Assembly (NCBI GenBank): GCA_035553375.1 | Contig: DATNCY010000375.1 | Span: forward strand, 1 to 64,000 | From: JAJPHU01 sp035553375 | GTDB taxonomy: Bacteria > Planctomycetota > Planctomycetia > Gemmatales > Gemmataceae | Direction: 5' to 3' | Length of the DNA stretch: 64,000 nucleotides | Shown: positions 57,393 to 64,000 of the stretch, piece after piece | Position numbering within the stretch: position 1 is the first letter of the stretch | How the letters are laid out: every line of letters begins with the position of its first letter | The notes under the pieces: model-generated | What the model was told of the DNA's origin: nothing | What the model saw: the letters and a program-made list of their open reading frames with translations, nothing else | The model's database searches: none | Made by a program: the position numbers and the translations under genes

Positions 57393-59298
57393 ATTGAAGC
57401 AGTTCTTCGATTCTTTCCTCGATCTCGCTGACCAGGAACGGTTTGCCTTGCACTTTGTTCAAGCCGACGGCGTCAATCAGGTACGTCGCACGGATGAGCA
57501 GCCGCAACTGTCCGCCGTTGAGTTCCGGGATGAGAACCTTCTTGTAACGCTTGAGTACGTCGCCGGTGTTGCGCGGCATGGGGTTGAGATAACGCAGATG
57601 CGCATGCGCGACCTTGTGGCCCTTGTGCTGCGCCCGCTGGCAGGCCGTCACCAGCGCCCCATACGTTCCGCCCCAACCGAGTACAAGTACGTCGCCCTCG
57701 GGCGGCCCCATCACCGTCAACTCCGGGATGTCATTGGCGATATTGGCGATCTTCTGAGCGCGTGTCTGTATCATGTGTTGATGGTTGGCCGGATCGTAAC
57801 TGACGTTGCCGGTCACGTCCTCTTTTTCCAAGCCGCCGATGCGGTGTTCCAGGCCAGGCGTGCCGGGAATCGCCCATTCGCGCACCAACCGCTCGTCGCG
57901 CTTGTAGGGTTGGAAGGCCGACTTGCCGGTATCGCCGTTGCCGTTGCCGTTGGCGCTGTGATGAGGCTGGGCGAAGTGGACGGGGATCTTGGGAAGCGTG
58001 GCCGGATTGGGGATCAACCACGGTTCGGCGCCGTTGGCGAGATAGCCGTCCGACAGCAGGAAAACCGGCGTCATATGGCCGACGGCCAAACGAACCGCCT
58101 CGATGGCCATGTTGAAGCAATCGGTCGGCGAGCAAGGAGCGATGATAGCGGCCGGGCATTCCCCGTTGCGGCCGAACATCGCTTGCAGCAGGTCGGCTTG
58201 CTCGGTCTTGGTCGGCAAGCCGGTGCTGGGTCCGCCGCGCTGCACGTCGATGATGACGACCGGCAACTCGGTCATGACGGCCAAACCGATCGCCTCGGAT
58301 TTCAAACAGATGCCGGGGCCGCTCGTGGCGGTGACGCCGAGCGTGCCGCCGAAAGCCGCGCCGATGGCGGCACCCATCGCGGCGATTTCATCCTCGGCTT
58401 GCAGGGTACGCACGCCGTAGCGTTTCAACTCGGCCAACGAATGCAGAATGTCCGATGCGGGCGTGATGGGATACGTGGCATATACCAACGGTAAACCCGA
58501 TTGCTGACTGGCGGCGACGAGGCCGATGGCTAGCGCCTCGTTGCCGGTGATCTTGCGATAGCGGCCCGGCGGAATCTTGGCCTTGGCCACCCGGTAATGA
58601 ACCGGCATCGCCTCCAGGGTTTCGCCATAATTGTAGCCGGCCTTGAGGGCGCGCGTGTTAGCTTCCAATACACCCTGATTTTTGCCGAATTTCGTGGCAA
58701 TCCAGCGCAGCGTCGGATCGAGCGAACGCTCGTAGAGCCAATATACCAACCCCAGGGCGAAGAAGTTCTTGCAGCGATCCGCCTCGCGCGTACTCAGCTT
58801 GAGCTGCGACACTGCCTCGCGATTCAGCGCCGTGATCGGCGCGGCGAACAGGCGATAGCCCTTGAGCGAGCCGTCTTCGAGTGGATTATCTTTGTAGCCG
58901 GCCTTGTGCAGATCGCCGGCTTGAAAGGCGTCCTTGTTGACGATGAGGATGCCGCCCGGTTCCAGATCCTTGAGGTTGGTCTTGAGCGCAGCCGGGTTCA
59001 TGGCCACGAGGGTGTTGAGTTTGTCGCCGGGCGTGTGGATGTCGTTGCTGCTGAAGTGAATCTGAAAGCCGGAAACGCCGGCGAGCGTTCCGGCGGGAGC
59101 GCGAATCTCGGCAGGAAAGTCGGGCAATGTCGAGATGTCGTTGCCGAACATGGCCGAGGTGTGGGTAAACTGGGTGCCTGCCAATTGCATGCCGTCGCCG
59201 GAGTCGCCGGCCAGTCGGATGGTCGCTTCGGTCACTTCTTCGACGGGGATGGGATGGCCAGGAGCCAGAGCAGCGGTGCCAGGATTCAGAGCCGTCAT
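57391..59298 (-). CDS. korA: 2-oxoacid:acceptor oxidoreductase, alpha subunit (gamma-alpha fusion)
   Basis: A 635-residue subunit. The N-terminal 200 residues are the gamma domain (ATIRLAGDSGDGMQLAGTQF, FPAEIRAPAGTLAGVSGFQIHFSS), fused to the alpha domain (ALAIGLVAASQQSGLPLVYATYPITPASDILHSLA, EDEIAAMGAAIGAAFGGTLGVTATSGPG, LPVVIIDVQRGGPSTGLPTKTEQADLL). The C terminus has the transketolase-C part. The start MTALNPG at 59298 was chosen because the upstream frame overlaps the CBS gene without family likeness. It is followed by korB and preceded by a CBS-domain gene, an operon of four. Confidence 0.95.
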   Translation of the reverse strand: MTALNPGTAALAPGHPIPVEEVTEATIRLAGDSGDGMQLAGTQFTHTSAMFGNDISTLPDFPAEIRAPAGTLAGVSGFQIHFSSNDIHTPGDKLNTLVAMNPAALKTNLKDLEPGGILIVNKDAFQAGDLHKAGYKDNPLEDGSLKGYRLFAAPITALNREAVSQLKLSTREADRCKNFFALGLVYWLYERSLDPTLRWIATKFGKNQGVLEANTRALKAGYNYGETLEAMPVHYRVAKAKIPPGRYRKITGNEALAIGLVAASQQSGLPLVYATYPITPASDILHSLAELKRYGVRTLQAEDEIAAMGAAIGAAFGGTLGVTATSGPGICLKSEAIGLAVMTELPVVIIDVQRGGPSTGLPTKTEQADLLQAMFGRNGECPAAIIAPCSPTDCFNMAIEAVRLAVGHMTPVFLLSDGYLANGAEPWLIPNPATLPKIPVHFAQPHHSANGNGNGDTGKSAFQPYKRDERLVREWAIPGTPGLEHRIGGLEKEDVTGNVSYDPANHQHMIQTRAQKIANIANDIPELTVMGPPEGDVLVLGWGGTYGALVTACQRAQHKGHKVAHAHLRYLNPMPRNTGDVLKRYKKVLIPELNGGQLRLLIRATYLIDAVGLNKVQGKPFLVSEIEERIEELLQ

Positions 59299-59333
59299 GG
59301 AAACGAAGCCTCCAGGCGAGTTGGCCGCCCGAC

Positions 59334-59804
59334 TCAGGCCCCTTCCGGTTCGAGGGGCACGACGTTGGGGTCGGGAGGCTGGTTGTAAATCGTGGACGGA
59401 AAATGTTCCGCCAAATAATGAACGATACGCTTGACGGACAACACGCCCAGGGGTCGCCCCGCCTGATCGACCACGGGCAAGTGCCGGTAGCCTCCCTCCT
59501 CCATATGACGCACGGCGGCGCCAATGGGTTCCTTGGGATGAACGACAACGGGGTCGCGAGTCATGCACAGAGCGACGGGCACACTCAAAGGCAGCCCGGC
59601 GGCCAGCACACGCCGCATCAGGTCGCGTTCGGTAAAAATGCCGACCAGATGGTCGTCATCGCGGCACACGAGGACGCAACCAACTCGTTGCTGCCGCATC
59701 AGGGCGACGGCCTCCGCCACGGTCTGTTCCGGCTGGACGCGCCATGGGGGCGTCGGATGCAAGCGAGAGACGCTTTCGGATTTCAGGTTTCGCGCCAACT
59801 CCAT
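59334..59804 (-). CDS. tandem CBS-domain protein
   Basis: A 156-residue protein with two CBS domains: PEQTVAEAVALMRQQRVGCVLVCRDDDHLVGIFTERDLM and KEPIGAAVRHMEEGGYRHLPVVDQAGRPLGVLSVKRIV. It has no zinc ribbon, unlike the copy at 55672. It lies 35 bases upstream of korA on the same strand and is the likely first gene of the operon. A role in nucleotide-dependent control of the KorAB enzyme is inferred from position alone. Confidence 0.93.
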   Translation of the reverse strand: MELARNLKSESVSRLHPTPPWRVQPEQTVAEAVALMRQQRVGCVLVCRDDDHLVGIFTERDLMRRVLAAGLPLSVPVALCMTRDPVVVHPKEPIGAAVRHMEEGGYRHLPVVDQAGRPLGVLSVKRIVHYLAEHFPSTIYNQPPDPNVVPLEPEGA

Positions 59805-60090
59805 AGGGGAGATTTCGAGGTCTTTTATCTGGTCTGAAAACCTTGCGGCCAGTTTGGATCGCTCGCCTCGGCAACCGTTCGTGAGGCTACCTGTAGTTTA
59901 GGATAGCACTTAGGCTTGCACAGAACAGGCGAAAAATTACCGGGTAGGGTTGTCGGGTTAGGTCGAGGATGCCGGCGAACGGGGTTATACCAACTCAACG
60001 GGGTTGTTATTCGCCTCTCGTCAGAGATGATTGTCGATAAAATGAGGAGCGGCGGCAAGGGGTGGCGACTTCACAGGGAGAAGATGGCCC

Positions 60091-61965
60091 TCAATAAATC
60101 CGTACCCGCTTGCCGAAGCGTTCGCGAAGCGCCTTGACGCCCACCGCGCTGATGTGATTGTCGAGCGGCTTGAGTTCGGCGAGGCTGGCGAGATAAGGCG
60201 AATCGGCCAGGGCGAGCGCGCCTGGGTCGCCGATGCGATTGGACACCAAAATCAAGGCGTTGAGATTGGCGAGATGAGAGGAGGCCGCGAGAGCTTGCAC
60301 GCCGCGATCGCCAACGAGGTTGTGGCCCAAATCCAGGACGGACAGCGCGTTCACATAGGGAGATTGAGACAAGGCGACGACACCTTCATCGCCGATGCGA
60401 TTGTCCCACAGGATCAAGCGGCTCAAACTGGCGATCCGCGGCGAGGCAACCAGAGCCGCGACTCCCGCGTCCGTGATTTGGTTGCCGGAAAGGTAGAGCG
60501 TCGTTCGGTTGGCGAGGTAAGGCGACGAGAGAAGAAACGCAATACCCCCGTCACCGATCTGTTTATTCGTCAAATCGAGAAGCCACGATCCCTGGCTCGA
60601 TTCGAGGAGTTGAAGTACGGCGAGCGGGACGGGCGGCGCCGCGGCGGAAGCGACGAGAGGCACCGGCTCCGCTGGTGGTGAGCCAGCCAGCGATTCGAGT
60701 TGCTCCGCCAGCCGAGCCGCATCCGCGGGCCGCCGGTCGGCGCGTGCGTCCACGCAAGCACCCAGCAGACGGATCAACTCACGACCCAATCCCGCCTCCG
60801 CCAATTCATCCGTCCACAAGCCCGTCGGCGATCCCGTCGTCAAATCGCCGGTCAACAGCTGATACCAGATGACGCCCAGTGCATGTACATCGTCGCGCAC
60901 ATCAGGCGCTTCGCCGCGGATTTGCTGGGGCGAGGCGTACAGCGGTGTATGCGCTCCGCGCAGCGACGTGGCCAGCAAATCACCCCGCGCCGTCGTTCCC
61001 AGACGCGAAGCGTGGAGCGACGGCATTGCCGCCACGCTGCCAATGCCGAAATCGGTGACGCGCAGCAGATAATCGCCCTCGGTCGAGCGCTGCACGAGTA
61101 CATTGGCCGGTTTCAAGTCGCGATGCACAATCGGCGGATTCAGTCGATGAGCCGAACCGACGATGGTGGCCAGTCGTCGCACCGCCTCCGTCGCCGGTCG
61201 CCAACGCTGCGCCGGTGACAGCGACTGCCATTCGCGCAACAATCCCGATAAATCGCCGCCCTCGACGAGTTCATATTTCAGACACGGCGGATCCGCGGAA
61301 AGATAGGCATCGAGCAACGGCACGAAACCGGGATGCCGCGCCTGACGCATGACTTGATTGAGGACGACGGCCTCGTATTTCAGCAGACGATCGCGAGCCG
61401 TTTCATCCAGGCAAAACTTCAGCGCCACCGGCGCGATGCCATCGAAAAACCGATGTCGCGCTTTCCACACCTCGCCGAAACCGCCGCTGCCCAACAGTTC
61501 CACCAATTCCCAGTCGCCGATGCCGGACGGACAATCGCCCGGTTGGAAGCGCGGCAAACGCGTTGGGAGAAACACGAGCAAATCTTCGGGGCGTTGCAGC
61601 GACAGAAGGAGTGGCACACTCAGGCCGGAGGGATCGCTCGGTCGGCGCAGCGATTGGCGGATGCAAGGCGGAACCTGCGCGAGATAGATGGCGAGACGAG
61701 ATTGCAAGGGGGCTGGTTGTCCCGCGGCGACTTCGTGCGCAATGAGGAGAGCTTCTTGCTTGGCTTCCTCCACGGCGGCCCGCGCCACTTCCTCCAGGCA
61801 AGCGCGTTCCGCGGCGCAAATCCTCTCGTGGCGAAAACGATCGAGACTGTCGGCCGCGACATCGTAAAGCACATCGCCGAAGGGCACCGCTCCCGCAAGG
61901 GCGCGCATACCCTTGGCGCAGATTGCCGAGCCAATACAGCGCAACAGAACAGGCAACCAGCGCAT
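60091..61965 (-). CDS. Ser/Thr protein kinase with C-terminal leucine-rich repeats
   Basis: A 624-residue protein. After a helical N-terminal region of about 140 residues comes the kinase domain: WELVELLGSGGFGEVWKARH, VALKFCL, HRDLKPANVLVQRS, DFGIGSV and VRDDVHALGVIWYQLLTG. The C-terminal 130 residues hold about five leucine-rich repeats of 24-27 residues (LLDLTNKQIGDGGIAFLLSSPYL, TLYLSGNQITDAGVAALVAS, RLILWDNRIGDEGVVALSQS, VLDLGHNLVGDRGVQALAAS, ALILVSNRIGDPGALALADS). The start MRWLPVLLRCIG at 61965 avoids a repeat-encoded extension. A coiled-coil protein gene lies just upstream. Confidence 0.93.
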   Translation of the reverse strand: MRWLPVLLRCIGSAICAKGMRALAGAVPFGDVLYDVAADSLDRFRHERICAAERACLEEVARAAVEEAKQEALLIAHEVAAGQPAPLQSRLAIYLAQVPPCIRQSLRRPSDPSGLSVPLLLSLQRPEDLLVFLPTRLPRFQPGDCPSGIGDWELVELLGSGGFGEVWKARHRFFDGIAPVALKFCLDETARDRLLKYEAVVLNQVMRQARHPGFVPLLDAYLSADPPCLKYELVEGGDLSGLLREWQSLSPAQRWRPATEAVRRLATIVGSAHRLNPPIVHRDLKPANVLVQRSTEGDYLLRVTDFGIGSVAAMPSLHASRLGTTARGDLLATSLRGAHTPLYASPQQIRGEAPDVRDDVHALGVIWYQLLTGDLTTGSPTGLWTDELAEAGLGRELIRLLGACVDARADRRPADAARLAEQLESLAGSPPAEPVPLVASAAAPPVPLAVLQLLESSQGSWLLDLTNKQIGDGGIAFLLSSPYLANRTTLYLSGNQITDAGVAALVASPRIASLSRLILWDNRIGDEGVVALSQSPYVNALSVLDLGHNLVGDRGVQALAASSHLANLNALILVSNRIGDPGALALADSPYLASLAELKPLDNHISAVGVKALRERFGKRVRIY

Positions 61966-61975
61966 GATGGTGACT

Positions 61976-62032
61976 CTCACCAGCCCGCAGCGCCAGCAAG
62001 GTTTCCCCCTTGCTAGCGCCGCAGGCTGGCGA
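61976..62032. repeat. palindromic repeat R1, copy 7
   Basis: CTCACCAGCCCGCAGCGCCA and a slightly mutated complement (CTTGCTAGCGCCGCAGGC), between the coiled-coil gene and the kinase gene, touching neither stop nor start. Confidence 0.85.
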
Positions 62033-62041
62033 GACAACTCC

Positions 62042-63040
62042 TTACTTGCCCGTCTTGTAAGTGGCGGGATCCTTTTCCAGCACTTTCTGAAGCGCTTCCA
62101 TGGCCGAGCGTCCGCTGGCGCTTTCGAGCGCCTTGGCGGAGATTTCCTTGACATCGTGATGGGCCTGATCGAGTTGCGTCTTCAAATCGCCGAGTTGAAC
62201 GGTCGCCTTTTCCAGAGCTTGCCGCAGCGACGCCACTTCCTGCGCGGCCAATTTGGAAGCCATCTCCGCGTCCTTGGTGGCGAGTACGATCTTGGTTTCG
62301 TACTCCTTTTTCACGGAATTACCGGCGACCGCCGCCGCCGCATTCTCGGCCTTGCGGACAGCATCGGGGATGTTCGCCACCTGCACGCGCAGCTCTTCCA
62401 GTTCCTTCTCGCGTTTCTTCAACTCCTCTTCCCGCTGCGCCCAGTTCTTCTCGAGGATTTCCTGCTTATCGCGATTGGTCTTCTCGCGCTGCGCCATGCC
62501 ATAGGTGAAGTCATCCTCAGTCTTTTTACGATCCAGAGTTAAACGATATTGATACTCTTCTTCTGTCCGCGCCCACTGTTTGTTACGCTCCGACTGCTGT
62601 TCGGCGAACTCGCGCTGTTTGCGCGCTTGCTCTTCTTTCCAGGCATCGCGCTGCGCCTCGATCTTGGCGTCGAGATCGTCCAGCGACACGGCACCGGCCT
62701 CAATGTCGTAAAGCTGTTTGAGTTCCTCGCTCTTGAGCTTGATGGCTTCTTCGACATTGCACAGGACTTGCAGTTGTTCGACGAGCTTGGCCGACAGCGC
62801 GGCCAGCGATTTCTGCACTTCCACCTGCGTTGAGGCGATCGTCCCGGATACGCCGTCCATGTTGAGACCGGCGACGGATTGCAAAACGTCCGTCTCGCGG
62901 ATGGCGGTGGCTTGGCGGTTTTTCACGCCAGCGATTTTGGGCGTTCCATTGGTGCCGCGCGGCGTTTCATCGTCCGCCGGCTCCAAAGTCTTGACGGTTG
63001 TTGGGATGTGACGGGTTTTCGGCGGAGGTTGTTTGGCCAT
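62042..63040 (-). CDS. long coiled-coil protein, function unknown
   Basis: A 332-residue soluble protein. The first 60 residues are Pro/Thr-rich and disordered. Then comes a long coiled coil: about 70-120 (VQKSLAALSAKLVEQLQVLCNVEEAIKLK) and 125-230, very rich in Glu, Lys, Arg and Gln (RDAWKEEQARKQREFAEQQ, REKTNRDKQEILEKNWAQREEELKKREKELEELRV), ending with a helical, alanine-rich part. It is upstream of the kinase-LRR gene on the same strand, so the two may be partners, with a repeat hairpin between them. Confidence 0.82.
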   Translation of the reverse strand: MAKQPPPKTRHIPTTVKTLEPADDETPRGTNGTPKIAGVKNRQATAIRETDVLQSVAGLNMDGVSGTIASTQVEVQKSLAALSAKLVEQLQVLCNVEEAIKLKSEELKQLYDIEAGAVSLDDLDAKIEAQRDAWKEEQARKQREFAEQQSERNKQWARTEEEYQYRLTLDRKKTEDDFTYGMAQREKTNRDKQEILEKNWAQREEELKKREKELEELRVQVANIPDAVRKAENAAAAVAGNSVKKEYETKIVLATKDAEMASKLAAQEVASLRQALEKATVQLGDLKTQLDQAHHDVKEISAKALESASGRSAMEALQKVLEKDPATYKTGK

Positions 63041-63206
63041 GTTGTTGTTTCCTTCGTGATGGGGAGATGCGAGGCGGTCACGCCACCCTGGCGTGAGGCG
63101 AACGCCTCGTTGGTTTCATCAACCAACAAGATCATGTATGTACCATGCTTTCGAGTGCAAAACAAGCATGGCAGTCGGCTTTTTTCGCATTTTCATGGTT
63201 TATCGT

Positions 63207-63908
63207 TCACCCCGCGAAAAGCTGCCACCACACGGCGGACTGGCCATGCAGTTCGAGTGCATTGTTGATCGCCGAGAACGGCCGAGAGGTCGAGAAGCCA
63301 CGCTCAAGCGGATGCGGCCCCGTCAGGATGGTATGGCGTCGGGCGTCGATCAAACGCTGTTTCTTCAAGCCGGCTTCGCCCCACAGGACGAAAACGATAT
63401 GCCGCGGCCAATCGCTCAGGGCGCGAAGGACCGCATCGGTAAACGTCTCCCAGCCTTTGCGTTCGTGCGAACTGGGTTCGCCAGCGCGAACGGTCAGCAC
63501 GGAGTTGAGCAGGAACACTCCTTGATGCGTCCACGGAGTCAGATGGCCGGTACTCGGCGGCCAACAGCCCAGATCGTTATGCAGTTCCTCAAACATCCGC
63601 ACGGCGGCCGGCATCGGCTTCGCGCCGGGTCGCACCGAAAACGCCAACCCGTCGGCCTGGCCACGATGAGTCGGCGGCTCATCGCCCAAAAGGACCACCT
63701 TGACTCGTTCAATCGGCGTCATGCGGAAGGCGTTGAACACGTCTATTTCGCCGGGGCAAATCGTGTGCGCTTGCCGCTGACTCGCGATGAATTGTTCCAA
63801 TTTTCGGTAGTAAGGCAGCGAAAATTGCTCGGCCAGCGCTGCACGCCAACCGGCGGGGAGCAAGGTTCCGTGCCGCAACGATAGGGCATAGGTCATTACG
63901 CCGTGCAT
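63207..63908 (-). CDS. uracil-DNA glycosylase-like protein with altered motif
   Basis: A 233-residue protein of the family-1 uracil-DNA glycosylase fold, as shown by the PTHRGQADGLAFSV region, THQGVFLLNSVLTVRAGEP, and RHIVFVLWGEAGLKKQRLI with GPHPLERGF. The catalytic box GQDPYHG is replaced by GDEPPTH at residues 75-81, so the general-base Asp is Glu and the stacking Tyr is Pro. The His of the HPSPL motif is also displaced (GPHPL, 197-201). The enzyme may be slow, of different specificity or inactive. The frame stays open upstream to the window edge, so the true start may lie outside or at 63896. Confidence 0.85.
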   Translation of the reverse strand: MHGVMTYALSLRHGTLLPAGWRAALAEQFSLPYYRKLEQFIASQRQAHTICPGEIDVFNAFRMTPIERVKVVLLGDEPPTHRGQADGLAFSVRPGAKPMPAAVRMFEELHNDLGCWPPSTGHLTPWTHQGVFLLNSVLTVRAGEPSSHERKGWETFTDAVLRALSDWPRHIVFVLWGEAGLKKQRLIDARRHTILTGPHPLERGFSTSRPFSAINNALELHGQSAVWWQLFAG

Positions 63909-64000
63909 CAGCGAAGAAACATGCGCATGCGGGGTCGAAACAGCCGGTTGATCGGCGGGTTTGTCTTCCTCAATGGAAACCGTTGCGCGGGATTCGACAA

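Overview
The window is high-GC DNA that looks like a chromosome segment from a planctomycete, most likely the Gemmata branch (Gemmatales). The reasons are a DUF1501 protein, two planctomycete-style ECF sigma factors (one with a C-terminal membrane anchor), two Pkn-type Ser/Thr kinases, a secreted protein with an LECLENR motif near its N terminus, a TadE/TadE/TadG set, and many short palindromic repeats between genes. No assignment below species group is possible from the sequence alone.

Layout. 0-9 kb: a truncated cupin-like gene, 6-phosphogluconate dehydrogenase, a TauE/SafE exporter with its DUF1634 partner, a cation diffusion facilitator, DUF1501 and lipoate-ligase-like genes, an ECF sigma factor and a D/H-rich protein. 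9-18 kb: a very large FtsX-type permease with its ATPase, a family-11 rhamnogalacturonan lyase and a zinc-ribbon kinase. 18-24 kb: a prenyltransferase-fold protein, then trpB, a GT1 glycosyltransferase, trpA and a TrmB-like methyltransferase. 24-30 kb: TadE/TadE/TadG proteins and three secreted proteins of unknown role. 30-36 kb: an orphan promoter-terminator unit, an MlaE permease, tRNA-Arg(UCU), a membrane-anchored sigma factor and a TPR/coiled-coil membrane protein. 36-42 kb: an HNH endonuclease pair, a class III aminotransferase and aldehyde dehydrogenase (likely a short catabolic pathway), a PrcB-domain protein and carA.

42.3-49.4 kb is the accessory, damaged part. The tail of a CHAT (caspase-like) gene is split by an IS5-family element; removing the element and one TAA target duplication restores the reading frame exactly. 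The same gene is cut off upstream by an IS3-family element. Next to it lies a probable nitrosative/redox-stress cluster (PAS protein, two intact hemerythrins and one broken one, a shortened cupin, an Rrf2 regulator, a broken CBS gene). It carries a repeated palindrome, seen four times at two promoters, that is the best candidate for the Rrf2 operator, and several deletion scars.

49.7-64 kb returns to ordinary genes: a Gfo/Idh/MocA oxidoreductase, two secreted/lipoprotein genes, a FAH-family hydrolase, a methyltransferase with regulatory domain, a 2-oxoacid:ferredoxin oxidoreductase operon bracketed by two CBS-domain proteins, a kinase-LRR protein with a coiled-coil partner, and a uracil-DNA-glycosylase-like protein whose catalytic motif is altered.

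At least five families of inverted repeats fill the intergenic gaps, often touching stop codons and once lying inside a reading frame. All identifications are from reading the sequence; no database search was run.
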